A stretch of DNA of 64,000 bases, from NCBI RefSeq assembly GCF_028583545.1, contig NZ_CP087108.1, positions 1 through 64,000 of the forward strand, given 5' to 3'. The number at the start of each line of letters is the position of its first letter. Within the stretch, counting starts at the first letter, position 1. The position numbers were made by a program, and so were the translations under genes. Shown piece after piece: positions 52,265 to 61,152 of the stretch. This DNA comes from Methylobacterium sp. NMS14P. GTDB lineage: Bacteria > Pseudomonadota > Alphaproteobacteria > Rhizobiales > Beijerinckiaceae. The notes beneath the pieces were generated by a model. That model was not told where the DNA came from. It made no database searches and saw only the letters and a list, made by a program, of their open reading frames with translations.

Positions 52265-52483
52265 ATGCCCCAGACTCAATCGTCGCAGTACGTCATCACC
52301 GGCAAGGCTCAGGAAGGCTTTGTGCAGCAAACGCGTGTGAGGGCGGCAAGCGCCGTCGTGCTCGCGAAATCCTGGGTCGCGGCTGGCCACGCCGACGTTC
52401 AGATCGTCGACCCTCTCGGCACGACGCTCCATCCTGATGGCTACCGCCACGCGATCAAGAGCGGCCTCAAGTCCTACCGCTAA
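52265..52483 (+). CDS. Hypothetical protein, 72 aa
   Basis: MPQTQSSQYVITGKAQEGFV then RVRAASAVVLAKSWVAAGHA and DVQIVDPLGTTLHPDGYRHA: a beta-alpha-beta layout. Convergent overlap of four bases with 52480-52794. Common style among small Methylobacterium proteins; function unknown. Confidence 0.6.
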   Translation: MPQTQSSQYVITGKAQEGFVQQTRVRAASAVVLAKSWVAAGHADVQIVDPLGTTLHPDGYRHAIKSGLKSYR

Positions 52484-52794
52484 GCCTCTCGCGCCGCTTT
52501 CCTCTCGGCGCGCAGGTCCTTCAGCAAGGTCTTGAAGTCGATGATCTCAACCACAGGCGCCTTCTTGGTACGCCTACGGCTCGGTGTGGCCTTTGGCGGC
52601 CGTTCGACGCGCCTCTGCTGCTCTCGAAATCGGGCGATGTCCTCGGGATCGAACCGCTTGCGAACGCGCTGCAGACCAAGCCCGACCGCGATGTAGGCGA
52701 TGTCCCCCCGGGCAACGTGCCCGTCGAAGGTTCGCCGGCCGATCCGCAGCAGCTTGGCTGCCTCGTCGGCTGTGAGGAGATCGGGTTCGGGCAT
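52480..52794 (-). CDS. Excisionase/MerR-type HTH protein
   Basis: A 104-residue protein. LLTADEAAKLLRIGRRTFDG and GDIAYIAVGLGLQRVRKRFD with PEDIARF form a MerR-like winged HTH typical of excisionases and AlpA-type regulators. The C-terminal half is basic and Pro-rich. It may control a nearby integrative element. Confidence 0.75.
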   Translation of the reverse strand: MPEPDLLTADEAAKLLRIGRRTFDGHVARGDIAYIAVGLGLQRVRKRFDPEDIARFREQQRRVERPPKATPSRRRTKKAPVVEIIDFKTLLKDLRAERKAAREA

Positions 52795-52849
52795 AGGATC
52801 CTCTCGGAGCGCACGCCATTGAGCGCGGACTCGCAGAGGATGCCTGCCG

Positions 52850-53155
52850 ATGCAGCCGATGCCAGAGCCGACCGTCGCCGAGATCGAAGGTGAGGTCGTG
52901 CATATGACCTACATCGTCGGTCGCTACGGGGAGCGATACCGGCCGATCCTCGATAGCCTCACCGGCCATCTTGAGGCGCGCCGACGCCTCCGCCCGTCGC
53001 CGGAGAGGAGCATGCCGAAACGCCTCCGTCCCCTCCCCGACCGATCCGAGGTCACTGACGACACGCCGCTGCATCTGGACACCGCGGCCCGCCTCGCCTT
53101 CCCCGATGGCGTTGTGACGGGTCTGACCCTGCGGAACGGGGCCGCCTGTGATTAG
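52850..53155 (+). CDS. Hypothetical protein, 101 aa
   Basis: MQPMPEPTVAEIEGEVVHMT and YIVGRYGERYRPILDSLTGH lead into a basic C-terminus. Its 3' end touches the IS21 fragment beginning at about 53147. Divergent from the excisionase-like gene. Unknown function. Confidence 0.5.
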   Translation: MQPMPEPTVAEIEGEVVHMTYIVGRYGERYRPILDSLTGHLEARRRLRPSPERSMPKRLRPLPDRSEVTDDTPLHLDTAARLAFPDGVVTGLTLRNGAACD

Positions 53156-53545
53156 GCGTGGAATAAGGACCCCGTTTTCGGGGTGATCGGCGTCCAAACG
53201 GGACCCCCAGGACAAGTCATCCACACTGCCTTCCGGCTCGAACGGGAGGCTTGCGCGGGATGTTGGTCGTGGAGACGGTCGCAAAGATCCGCCGCGCTTA
53301 CTTCGTGCAGCAGAAGCCGATCAAGCAGATCTGCCGGGAGCTGAGGGTCTCGCGTAAGGTCGTGCGCAAGGTCATCCGCTCCGAGGCGACGGCGTTCCAA
53401 TACACCCGCGCCATCCAACCTGCCCCGAAGCTCGGATCGTGGCGGGACGAGCTCGATCGGATGCTCCTGGCGAACGCCAGCAAGGCGCGGCGCGAGCGAC
53501 TGACGCTGATGCGCGTCTACGAGGCTCTGCGTGGGCTCGGCTATC
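53147..53545 (+). mobile_element. IS21-family fragment, left end plus 5' part of istA
   Basis: TGTGATTAGGCG at 53147 is a plausible left end, followed by internal repeats (GGACCCC ... GGGACCCCC) and the start of istA. The rest of the element is missing: sequence similarity to istA ends near 53545. The junction region GGCTATCGCCGCGTCACCGC is identical to 20 bp inside orfB of the IS407-group element (from 1497). Confidence 0.75.
53260..53545 (+). pseudogene. istA: istA fragment, IS21-family transposase
   Basis: MLVVETVAKIRRAYFVQQKP then ICRELRVSRKVVRKVIRSEA is the N-terminal HTH of IstA, followed by RRERLTLMRVYEALRGLGYR. The DDE core and C-terminus are absent; a foreign frame continues to 53601. 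Confidence 0.85.
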
Positions 53546-53601
53546 GCCGCGTCACCGCACTGGTGAACCCCCGGAAACCGCTGATCGCGTCGCCGTCGTA
53601 A

Positions 53602-53732
53602 CGAGACGTTAGCCGCTTTCGTTCAGCTTCAATCCCAGCGAGCGGGCGCAGCCCGATTGCCTTCAGAGCAGCGCGCCGGCTCCAAAGACAGGGCCCTCTG
53701 GTGCGCGGCCTCGTCGGCATAGTCGCAGCTTA
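53602..53732. other. Short unassigned stretch before terminator
   Basis: No gene seen; together with 53764-53978 it separates the IS21 fragment from the fourth chemoreceptor. Confidence 0.35.
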
Positions 53733-53763
53733 GGCCCGCCCCTGCCTCCGGGGGCGGGCCTTA
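53733..53763 (+). terminator. Terminator-like hairpin
   Basis: GGCCCGCCCC and GGGGCGGGCC form a perfect 10-bp stem, followed by TTACT on the + strand. Confidence 0.65.
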
Positions 53764-53978
53764 CTCGTTCAACGACTGCCTGGCTGAAGCCTCACGGACA
53801 AATTTACGAAGAGCTAGCCTACGGTCGGCTGTCATCGCGCGCCTGCCCGCCGCAGCGGCCCTTTCCTCAGCCTGTTGCTGATTGCTCGCACCAGCTCGGT
53901 TTGAACGCTATTGGCGAAGTCGTCAGCGGTGCGGCTGCGCTCAATGTCGCCCGTAGGTTCGAGCAGGAAGGCCTCCGC

Positions 53979-55598
53979 ATGCCGAATACGTTTGGCCTCA
54001 ACCGCACGCTAGGCGGCGCCATCGGCGTCATCGCGTTGGTCTCGGTCCTCAGCAGCGGGGCGGTGCTGGCCACACGCAACCAACTGCAGGATGCGACCGA
54101 CGCGCGAAACCGCTCTAACCAGCTGGTCCGTGGCCTCGATGCCTTCCGCACCGCCATGCTCAACCAGGAAACCGGGCTACGCGGCTACCTGATCACCGGC
54201 CGCGAGAGCAGCCTCGAACCCTACACGGCCGGGCGGCCAGCTCTCGATGAGGCGATCAATCGTCTCAGAACTTTGATCGGCGACGATGCCGAACGGTCGC
54301 ACTTATTAGCCGATGCCGTGACGGCTGCCCGCGTGTGGCAGGCCGACATCGGTGAGACCGCCATACGAGAAGCAGCAAATCCGGCGACGCGACCGGATGC
54401 GGTCCGCATCGAGGCTGAGGGCAGGGGCAAACAGTTCTTCGACACCTTGCGTGGGAAGCTCGCCGCCATCGACACTCTCGAAGAACACACCCGCGCGATG
54501 CAGGCCATTCGCGTCGCGCAGGCCCAACGCAACGAGAGCCTCGCTCTATGGAGCGGCACCCTGCTCACGCTGCTGATCTGCATCGGGATTGGGATCGCCA
54601 TCAACCGTCTGATCGTCCGGCCGCTCGTGCGCGTGATGAGCTTCGTGGAGGAGGTCGGGGCGGGCGACCTCACGGGCAAGCTGAAGATGCGGGCGGGGGG
54701 TGAAGTCGGCCGCTTGGCCACCACCCTCAACACGATGGTTTCGGGTCTGTCGGACCTGGCGCGGACGAACCGAGCGGCGACGTCCGACCTGAATGCGGCC
54801 GCAGCCGAGATCCGCGCCTCGGCGCAGGAGCAGGCCGCCTCGGTCGAGCAGCAGTTCGCCGCCGTCCAGGAGACCGCCGCCACCATGGATGAGATCACCC
54901 AGTCGGGGGCGCAGACGGCCAAGCGTGCCACCGAGGTGATCGCGACCGCCCAGGCGACCGCCCAGACCTCGCGCCAGGGCCTGCGCGCGGTCTCCGACAC
55001 CGCCAAGGCCATGGACGCGATCCGCGAGCAGGCGGAGGCGGTGGCCGGCAACATCGTCAGCCTGTCGGAGAAGACCCAGACGATCGGCGACATCATCGAG
55101 ACGGTCAACGACATCTCGGAGCGCACGCACCTGCTGGCGCTCAACGCCGCCATCGAGGCGGCCGCGGCCGGGGAGAGCGGGCGCAGCTTCGCGGTGGTGG
55201 CCTCGGAGATGAAGCTCCTGGCCGACCAGGCGAAGGCGGCGACCGGTCAGGTGCGGGGGATCCTGGGCGAGATCCAGCGGGGCATCAACACGTCGGTGAT
55301 GCTGACCGAGGAGGCGGTCAAGCGCGCGGCGGCCGGCAAGACGCGCTCGGACACGACGCAGCGCACGATCGAGGAGATCACCGCGAAGGTCGAGGAGGGT
55401 GTTCAGGTCTTCCAGCAGATCGTGGCCTCGACCAACCAACAGCAGATGGGCATCGAGCAGGTGATGGGGGCGTTGCAGAACATCCGCCAGGCCAGCCAGC
55501 AGACCGCCGCCGGCACGCGGCAGGTCGAGGCGGCCTCCGCCAACCTCACGGAGCTGTCACAGGCGCTGATAGCTCTGGCTGAGCGCTACCGGCACTAG
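53979..55598 (+). CDS. CHASE3-domain chemoreceptor
   Basis: 539 residues from [29 protein letters not shown] upstream favours this start over 53901. TM1 at ~10-32 and TM2 at ~200-222 enclose a CHASE3-like domain ([20 protein letters not shown]). HAMP follows ([20 protein letters not shown]). The signalling domain is of another class than the three other receptors: [20 protein letters not shown] with [13 protein letters not shown]. The stop overlaps the convergent small gene by four bases. Confidence 0.93.
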   Translation: MPNTFGLNRTLGGAIGVIALVSVLSSGAVLATRNQLQDATDARNRSNQLVRGLDAFRTAMLNQETGLRGYLITGRESSLEPYTAGRPALDEAINRLRTLIGDDAERSHLLADAVTAARVWQADIGETAIREAANPATRPDAVRIEAEGRGKQFFDTLRGKLAAIDTLEEHTRAMQAIRVAQAQRNESLALWSGTLLTLLICIGIGIAINRLIVRPLVRVMSFVEEVGAGDLTGKLKMRAGGEVGRLATTLNTMVSGLSDLARTNRAATSDLNAAAAEIRASAQEQAASVEQQFAAVQETAATMDEITQSGAQTAKRATEVIATAQATAQTSRQGLRAVSDTAKAMDAIREQAEAVAGNIVSLSEKTQTIGDIIETVNDISERTHLLALNAAIEAAAAGESGRSFAVVASEMKLLADQAKAATGQVRGILGEIQRGINTSVMLTEEAVKRAAAGKTRSDTTQRTIEEITAKVEEGVQVFQQIVASTNQQQMGIEQVMGALQNIRQASQQTAAGTRQVEAASANLTELSQALIALAERYRH

Positions 55599-55969
55599 GC
55601 ATCAGCCAGTGGCTGCTCCGGTGCCTCGTGCTGGTTCGGTCCCGATCGGGTGACCTTCGCGAGGAGAACCTGCGCACGCGCGACGAACAGGTCGATCTGC
55701 ACGATGCCTTGGTTGATTACCGCGATCAGGTTGGCATTTGCGTCGTCAATCTGAGCCTCACCGGTCGACTCCCGTCCCCGTAGGTCAGCGAGCAGCGTGG
55801 TCATCTGATCCCGCTGTTCGCGCAGATCCGCGAGGATAACCTCTGTCCGTGCCGCCTGCAGGCTCGTCGCTTGGCCACCGGCTAGCCGAACCACCGCGGC
55901 AGCATCGACCCGAGCAAGCGCAGATCGCTCCTCGCCTCTCTGGCGTAGCGGGACGATGTTTTCGCTCAT
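55595..55969 (-). CDS. Hypothetical helical protein next to chemoreceptor
   Basis: A 124-residue helical protein ([57 protein letters not shown]). Convergent with the receptor, four-base overlap. It does not resemble the receptor companions at 31167 and 37207, though it is also all-helical. Function unknown. Confidence 0.55.
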   Translation of the reverse strand: MSENIVPLRQRGEERSALARVDAAAVVRLAGGQATSLQAARTEVILADLREQRDQMTTLLADLRGRESTGEAQIDDANANLIAVINQGIVQIDLFVARAQVLLAKVTRSGPNQHEAPEQPLADA

Positions 55970-55973
55970 GATC

Positions 55974-56174
55974 CTAAGTCCGCTTAGCCTCAGGCAGTCC
56001 GCTCAGCGTGTTCCCGCGCTCCGCCTTCAGCTCACGCTCGGCCATAAACCAGAACTCCAGTTCATAGCTGTCAGGCCGATGGTGACGATCCCACAGATCG
56101 TAGGCACGCTCCCGGATCTCAGTGTGCGACATCCGGGGCTCTGCCGCACACGCGGGGCACTGATCCAGGATCAC
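55974..56174 (-). CDS. DUF2934-family protein
   Basis: 66 residues from GTG overlapping the sigma-factor stop (GTGA), so coupled; an internal ATG at 56132 begins the conserved domain MSHTEIRERAYDLWDRHHRP with EFWFMAERELKAE, the DUF2934 pattern (IR-x-RAYELWE-x-x-G-P ... FW-x-x-AERE). The N-terminal extension contains CPAC. The family is frequent in Rhizobiales; role unknown but linked here to stress sigma control. Confidence 0.8.
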   Translation of the reverse strand: MILDQCPACAAEPRMSHTEIRERAYDLWDRHHRPDSYELEFWFMAERELKAERGNTLSGLPEAKRT

Positions 56175-56923
56175 CCGCGGATCTCGCCTGTTCCGGCGAG
56201 AGCCGACAGCATCACGCTGTCAGTTCCAATCTCGGCACCAGCGTAGCCGAGGGCGCGCGCGAGCAGATCCCTGGCGCGCCAGACGCGGCTCTTCACGGTG
56301 CCGAGCTGGCATCCCATGATCTCCGCAACCTCCTCGTAGGGCAGATCCGATACCGTCACGAGCATCAAGGCTTCGCGCATGACCTCTGGGATCCGCGCGA
56401 GGGCAGCCTGGACGTCCTGCAGCTCCAGACGACCTCCTTGATCGGGAGGTGAGACCAGACGAGCGGCGTAGCTACCGTCGTCGTCCTGCACCTCCCGGCG
56501 CTTGCGTCTTTCGGAGTAAAAGTGGTTGCGAAGGATCGTGAAGGTCCAGGCCTCCAAGTTCGTGCCGGGCTGGAAGTGTGCTCGGTTCCGCCAGGCCCGC
56601 AGGAGCGTCTCCTGAACGAGGTCATCGGCCGCCGTCACATCGTGTGTGAGGGATATGGCGAACCTGCGCAGGCTTGGTCCCACCGCGAGAAGCTGCTTCT
56701 GGAAGTCAGCTTCGTCGCGGCCGCGTGCCTTCCCGAGCGCCGTATCGAGTTTGGCCAAGACGTCGGCGAAGTGTGCCGCCGCATCCAGCTCGGCATCCTC
56801 CTGCGCGTAGGCGGCTACTAGCAGGCTGCCGAGCCGTCTCCGAACCTGCTCAGGAAGTACGACCTGGGAGACCTCTGTTGGATCCCCAGCCGGCTGCGAT
56901 GGTGCTTCCGGACTCGTGCTCAT
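56171..56923 (-). CDS. EcfG-type RNA polymerase sigma factor
   Basis: 250 residues from MSTSPEAPSQPAG; GTG at 56962 is an alternative. Region 2 LLAVGPSLRRFAISLTHDVT then AADDLVQETLLRAWRNRAHF with NLEAWTFTILRNHFYSERRK, and region 4 IPEVMREALMLVTVSDLPYE with MGCQLGTVKSRVWRARDLLA resemble the ECF15/EcfG general-stress sigma family. The ~75-residue N-terminal extension is unusual. NepR and PhyR, the usual partners, are not nearby. Translationally coupled to a DUF2934 gene. Confidence 0.88.
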   Translation of the reverse strand: MSTSPEAPSQPAGDPTEVSQVVLPEQVRRRLGSLLVAAYAQEDAELDAAAHFADVLAKLDTALGKARGRDEADFQKQLLAVGPSLRRFAISLTHDVTAADDLVQETLLRAWRNRAHFQPGTNLEAWTFTILRNHFYSERRKRREVQDDDGSYAARLVSPPDQGGRLELQDVQAALARIPEVMREALMLVTVSDLPYEEVAEIMGCQLGTVKSRVWRARDLLARALGYAGAEIGTDSVMLSALAGTGEIRG

Positions 56924-56995
56924 CGTGGGCGCCCAGGAGTGGCGTACATCATCGACCTGCACCGTCCGTTCGATAGATCGGTCGCCTACATACCC

Positions 56996-57460
56996 TCACC
57001 GCATAGCTCGGTCAGTGCGACCAACCGCGCGAATTCTCGGTGTGGCTGATCCGTCGAGGTCGACCGCTGCCCTCCGGCAGCCCTTCTTCGGTTCCGTTTC
57101 CACAACCTGTCTCTGTGGATCTCCCTTATCCGTGGGGTGCAGCGTTTTGCACCCTATGCTGCCCAGCAGCGCGGGGGCCGCGGACCGCCCTCCCCGCCGG
57201 AGCCACTGCAGCCACTCCCGGCTGATGATCCGAAGGACGTTCGGGTCCGACTTCCGTCCCTGATGGCGGCGCTCCTGGATCGTCAGCAGCCCGTCGCCCT
57301 CGGCCAGCCGGATCGCAGCTTGAGCCAGCCGGCGGCAGACCCCCGCCCGCACCGCGATTGCGTCGATGCACAGCCCGCAGGCGCCATTCCGGGCCATCTC
57401 GTCCCCTACGACCCGCAGGACCGCGAGTTGCCCGGTGGTGAACCTGTGATCCGCCCCCAG
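56996..57460 (-). pseudogene. 5'-truncated copy of the replication-initiator-like gene
   Basis: GGADHRFTTGQLAVLRVVGD then IDAIAVRAGVCRRLAQAAIR and LLTIQERRHQGRKSDPNVLR then SREWLQWLRRGG parallel the 40035-40868 protein, as does the end KKGCRRAAVDLD. The first ~115 residues are missing; an IS3-type left end begins exactly where similarity stops (57461). A longer open frame runs through the IS sequence but is accidental. Confidence 0.8.
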
Positions 57461-57640
57461 TGAAGTGGTCCGCCCTAAGGTATGGCTTTCGGGCCAGGAC
57501 GAGGACGGACAGATGGGAACGAAGCGACACAAGCCGGAGGATGTCGTCGCCAAGCTGCGGCAGGTGGATGTCCTGGTCTCGCAGGGCCAGAGCGTCGGGG
57601 ACGCGATCCGCACGATTGGCGTGACGGAGGTGACGTATTG
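57461..57640 (+). mobile_element. IS3-family fragment with start of orfA
   Basis: TGAAGTGGTCCGCCCTAAGG is the probable left inverted repeat. The orfA frame from 57513 reads MGTKRHKPEDVVAKLRQVDV then IGVTEVTYWR and then stops resembling transposase. Only ~180 bp remain. It has deleted the 5' part of the initiator-like gene. Confidence 0.8.
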
Positions 57641-57797
57641 GCGCAGGGATCGGAGCCGCGCGCGTTGCTCGGCCGGGTCCAGGCCGCGAGCGAACGGTCC
57701 CCATTGGTCGGCGGCGGGGGTCAGCGCGGCAGCTCCCACCACGGCACGCCCGCCGACTGCCCCGGCTTCTCACGATGCGTCAGGTGGCGAACACGGC
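57641..57797. other. Unassigned segment between IS fragment and antitoxin-like gene
   Basis: Nothing recognisable; any toxin gene following the antitoxin-like gene would have been expected here. Confidence 0.35.
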
Positions 57798-58253
57798 TTA
57801 GAGGACCTCGGCATCCAGGGCTGCAAGATCGGATAGGGCCTTATCTCGGACGACAGCGCGCCGTTCCCGATAGGCGAACAGATCCTCAGCTCTGATCCGC
57901 CGATGCCGGCCGACCATGGTATGCTCAAACTCCCTTCGCTCCAGGAGACCAATCAGGAACGGCCGTGACACATTGAGAATGTCGGCTGCCTGCTGTGTCG
58001 TCAGCATCTGACTGACCGGCACAAGTGTGACAGCATCACCACTGCCGATGTGGCGTAACATCTTCACCAGCAGATCCGAGAGGGCAGGGGTCAACGTGAC
58101 CTCGGTCTGCTTCTTCTCCTCATCCAGCGCGAATAGCTTGGCGTCACCAGCCGCATGGGCGGCGATGATCTGGCGTAGCTGATTGGCAATGGCCTTCTCG
58201 TCTGCCGACGGCAGACGGCTGCCAAGGCCTTCAGCCAGGGCGGGCATGGTCAT
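57798..58253 (-). CDS. Excisionase-type HTH protein, antitoxin-like
   Basis: A 151-residue protein with a helical N-terminus (SADEKAIANQLRQIIAAHAA) and a C-terminal HTH_17-type domain MLTTQQAADILNVSRPFLIG with LERREFEHTMVGRHRRIRAE and DLFAYRERR. Such proteins commonly precede a PIN-domain toxin; none is present downstream, where an IS fragment lies. It may be an orphan antitoxin. Confidence 0.75.
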   Translation of the reverse strand: MTMPALAEGLGSRLPSADEKAIANQLRQIIAAHAAGDAKLFALDEEKKQTEVTLTPALSDLLVKMLRHIGSGDAVTLVPVSQMLTTQQAADILNVSRPFLIGLLERREFEHTMVGRHRRIRAEDLFAYRERRAVVRDKALSDLAALDAEVL

Positions 58254-58398
58254 AAGAGTCGCTCCGATGGCTGCAAACGCTAGCTGCTATTCGAAACAAC
58301 CGCAACAAGCGCAATAGCCGCTATCGCCATCCACAGGCAAAGCCGGTCACACGCTCGCTTCTGCCGGGCCGTGTTGATCCAACCCGTAATGCCTTACC
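58254..58398. other. Intergenic region
   Basis: No gene recognised. ATCCACA (58329-58335, one near-match to a DnaA box core) is probably incidental. Confidence 0.3.
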
Positions 58399-58438
58399 GC
58401 TACGCTTTCCCCACGCTAGGTGGCAGAGTGCGGCCACC
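58399..58438 (+). promoter_or_regulatory. Conserved 5' element of HNH-like gene, copy 3
   Basis: GCTACGCTTT starts 40 nt before the ATG, as in the other two copies, followed by GGTGGC-AGAGTGCG-GCCACC ending at the start codon. Confidence 0.65.
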
Positions 58439-58864
58439 ATGCCGATCCGGCCCGAGCACCGCTTCTTCCACCCCATCGACTGGGCGCAGCTCTCGGCTGT
58501 GATCCAGTTCGGGCGGGCGAAAGGCTGCTGCGAGGGCTGCGGTCGTCCGCACGGGCGGATGGTCTACCACCTCGGCGACGGCCGCTGGTGGGATGCTGAG
58601 GCGGGCCGTTGGCGTGACGGATGGGGGCGCCGGATCCGGATCGCGGCAGAGGCTGACATCCTCAGGCGGGCGCGACGGACCCGCGTGGTGCTGGCGGCGG
58701 CCCATCGGGATCACGACACCTCGAACAACGCCGACGCCAACCTCGCGGCCTTCTGCCAGCGGTGCCACATGATCCACGATCGGCCCGAGCATCAGCGACG
58801 GCGATGGCGCACGCTGTTCCGGAGAAAGGCGCTCGGGGACCTGTTCGGCGGCCCCTACGCCTAG
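58439..58864 (+). CDS. HNH-endonuclease-like zinc protein, copy 3 of 3
   Basis: 141 residues, MPIRPEHRFFHPIDWAQLSA, with the same CCEGCGRPHGRM and AAHRDHDTSNNADANLAAFC QRCHMIHDRPEH motifs. The last ~60 bases coding LFRRKALGDLFGGPYA are nearly identical in copy 2, and the stop follows at the same point in each copy. Variation is mostly in the middle 30 residues. Confidence 0.75.
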   Translation: MPIRPEHRFFHPIDWAQLSAVIQFGRAKGCCEGCGRPHGRMVYHLGDGRWWDAEAGRWRDGWGRRIRIAAEADILRRARRTRVVLAAAHRDHDTSNNADANLAAFCQRCHMIHDRPEHQRRRWRTLFRRKALGDLFGGPYA

Positions 58865-58956
58865 GCGGCTCTCTCGGTATCTCGACTGTAACCGCAGGGC
58901 TCATCCGGCGTTCATGGCCCGACCTGCCCTGTGAGACCTCACTCCTCGGAGGTCAC

Positions 58957-59223
58957 ATGCGCGCATTCCTCACGGGCGCTGCCCTGCTCGTCCTTACGAC
59001 GGCTGGAGCTACGGCCCAGCCCTACGATGATCGGCGACCGCTGCCCCCGCCCGGGGAGGACTTTGATCGCCCCCCGCCGCCCCCGCATCGCTTCCGGCCC
59101 CCGCCGCCGGGCGAGGACTTCGATGACGACCGGCCGCCGCCGCCACATCATCACCGCGGGCCGCCTCCACCAGATGATGACGACGATGACGGACGGCCCC
59201 CACCGCCGCCTCGGCGCTACTGA
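58957..59223 (+). CDS. Exported proline/aspartate-rich protein
   Basis: 88 residues from MRAFLTGAALLVLTTAGATA; CGGAGGT precedes the ATG. The mature protein is extremely rich in Pro, Asp, Arg and His (RPPPPPHRFRPPPPGEDFDD), with PPPGEDFDRPPPPP and PPPGEDFDDDRPPP repeats. Such low-complexity exported proteins are found in many Hyphomicrobiales; no domain. Confidence 0.65.
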   Translation: MRAFLTGAALLVLTTAGATAQPYDDRRPLPPPGEDFDRPPPPPHRFRPPPPGEDFDDDRPPPPHHHRGPPPPDDDDDDGRPPPPPRRY

Positions 59224-59409
59224 GCGCTCTTGGCAACCATCTCAGTCTGTTAAAACGGCGATTAGCGAGAACGACGTGGCGAGTGCGAACGTACCGGCCA
59301 CAAGGGACGCGATCAGGAGCATATCAGAAGCCTCATGCGCTCAACAGCGCAGCTTCCTCAAGAACGCACACGGCCACGCTCTGTTGCACGCGGCCAAATG
59401 CTGAGCATC

Positions 59410-59469
59410 GGCCGCTCGGCCCCGCCCCGATCTGCTCACGGGGCGGGGGAGCGTCCGATCTCACCAGCG
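59410..59469 (-). repeat. About 58-bp repeat, inverted copy of 10808-10866
   Basis: Reverse complement reads CGCTGGTGAGATCGG ... GCTCCCCCGCCCCGTGAGCA ... GATCGGGG, with few changes from the copy near 10.8 kb. Here it lies in an intergenic region downstream of the Pro-rich gene. Confidence 0.7.
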
Positions 59470-59517
59470 GGCGGGCCAATACGCAACGCGGCCCGGCAGC
59501 ATGATGCTGGAGGCGGG

Positions 59518-59682
59518 TTAGCGGGCGGTCAGCGGGGTCGGCTTGGCGTTGTGTCGAAACAGGCTGTGCAAGAGCCGGAAAGGCAGGCGCAGCAGCTTGT
59601 AGACGGCGTGAGCAACCATGACGGCGAGGACAGCAAGAAGCGCTAGGACGGTATTGAGCAACGCAGGCACTCCGTGCGGCAT
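59518..59682 (-). CDS. Small membrane protein, 54 aa
   Basis: PALLNTVLALLAVLAVMVAH is a membrane helix followed by a basic amphipathic tail (YKLLRLPFRLLHSLFRHNAK). A start at 59700 is also in frame. Function unknown. Confidence 0.5.
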   Translation of the reverse strand: MPHGVPALLNTVLALLAVLAVMVAHAVYKLLRLPFRLLHSLFRHNAKPTPLTAR

Positions 59683-59880
59683 GAATGCGGCGGTCCGCAA
59701 CCGCCATTGATGCCCAGGAGGCGCGCCGAACGCGGCGGGATTGTGAGCACCAAACCGTGCTCAGTGGCATGGTTGATGAACCCTCTGCGGGTCGGACCTG
59801 TGGGATCGATGCTCAATCAAGATGTGAAGTAGCCCCCAAAATGACCGGACAGGGGCTCACGCTTATGGAAGTGTGTGCCT

Positions 59881-60298
59881 ATGACCGACCGTATGGTGAG
59901 TTCTAACGACCCGCCCCGCGCCGAACGCGTCGAGGTGATCACCTCCGTCCAGCGGCGTCGGCATTGGACCACGCAGGAGAAGGTGCGCCTCGTCGAGGAG
60001 ACCTATCTGCCCGGTCAATCCGTCTCGCTCGTCGCCCGCCGCCACGGGCTGAACGCCAACCAGCTGTTCACGTGGCGTCGGCTGATGGAGCGCGGCGCGT
60101 TCACGGCCGCCGGTGCCGGTGAAGAGGTGGTGCCAGCCTCCGAGCTGCGGGCTGCGCGAGCCACAGATCCGTGAGCTGCAGCGGCTCCTGGGCAAGAAGA
60201 CGCTCGAGACCGAGATCCTGCGCGAGGCGATGGAGCGGGTCGCCGCCCCCAAAAAGTTGCCCTCGCGCGTGACCTCGTGGCCGGGGAACGGCCGGTGA
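59881..60298 (+). pseudogene. orfA of IS3-family element, frameshifted
   Basis: MTDRMVSSNDPPRAERVEVI then RRRHWTTQEKVRLVEETYLP and SVSLVARRHGLNANQLFTWR is the HTH_8-type orfA start; it stops at 60174. The zipper part EPQIRELQRLLGKKTLETEI then LREAMERVAAP is one frame over and runs to 60298, so a one-base change is inferred. Confidence 0.8.
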
Positions 60299-61152
60299 GC
60301 GCTGTGGCCGCAGCTTTGAGCGTGTCGCGCCCGCACCTCGCCTCGTCCAGGCAGGCCTCCCCCGCCTCGAAGCCCAGGGGCCGACGCGGCCGTCCGCCTG
60401 CACCCGACGCCGCGTTACTCGGCGCGATCCAGGCGCTCATCGCCGATCTGCCGACCTACGGCTATCGGCGCGTCCATGCCCTTCTGCGCCGGCAGGCCGA
60501 GCGGGATGGGCGGCCTGCGCCGAACGCCAAGCGGGTCTACCGGGTCATGAAGGTGCACGGCCTCCTGCTGCAGCGACATGTGGGCGGAGCCGAGACGCGC
60601 CGTCACGAGGGCAAGGTGGCGGTGGCCACGCGCAATACACGCTGGTGCTCGGACGGGCTGGAGATCGCGGCAGAGAACGGTGAGCGTGTGCGGGTCGCCT
60701 TCGCGCTCGACTGCTGCGATCGGGAAGCGATGAGCTACGTGGCGACCACGGCGGGCATCACGGGCGAGGACGTCCGCGACCTGATGGTGACGGCCGTCGA
60801 GCATCGCTTCGGGGCGGTCAACCAGCTACCGAGCCTGATCGAGTGGCTGACTGACAACGGCAGTTGCTACGTCGCCCGCGACACGCGCCGCTTCGCCCGC
60901 GAACTCGGCTTGATACCGAAGACGACGCCGCTGGAGAGCCCGCAGAGCAACGGCATGGCCGAAGCGTTCGTGCGAACCTCGAAACGCGACTACGTGCGTG
61001 TCTCGGTGCTACCGGATGCCGAGAGCGTGCTGCGCCAGCTCCCCGTTTGGCTGGCGCACTACAACGACCTTCATCCTCATCGCGCGCTCGGCTACCGCTC
61101 GCCGCGCGAGTTCATCACCCGATCAACCCAGGAGACCCTGTCCGGTCTTTAG
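60277..61152 (+). CDS. IS3-family transposase OrfB (DDE core)
   Basis: 291 residues with an HTH_21-like YGYRRVHALLRRQAERDGRP and integrase core acids in the contexts WCSDGLEI, WLTDNGSCY and MAEAFVRTSK (DDE); ends with HRALGYRSPREFI. Frame looks intact, though its OrfA partner is broken. Confidence 0.85.
   Translation: MAGERPVSAVAAALSVSRPHLASSRQASPASKPRGRRGRPPAPDAALLGAIQALIADLPTYGYRRVHALLRRQAERDGRPAPNAKRVYRVMKVHGLLLQRHVGGAETRRHEGKVAVATRNTRWCSDGLEIAAENGERVRVAFALDCCDREAMSYVATTAGITGEDVRDLMVTAVEHRFGAVNQLPSLIEWLTDNGSCYVARDTRRFARELGLIPKTTPLESPQSNGMAEAFVRTSKRDYVRVSVLPDAESVLRQLPVWLAHYNDLHPHRALGYRSPREFITRSTQETLSGL

Noticed and set aside
54546..55439. Long minus-strand frames opposite the CHASE3 chemoreceptor
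   Set aside because: Low-complexity Arg/Leu/Gly sequence mirroring the Ala-rich receptor codons; no ribosome site.
57465..57895. Frames of 123-137 aa following the IS3-type left end
   Set aside because: Only the first ~45 residues match OrfA; the remainder is accidental frame over unrelated DNA.
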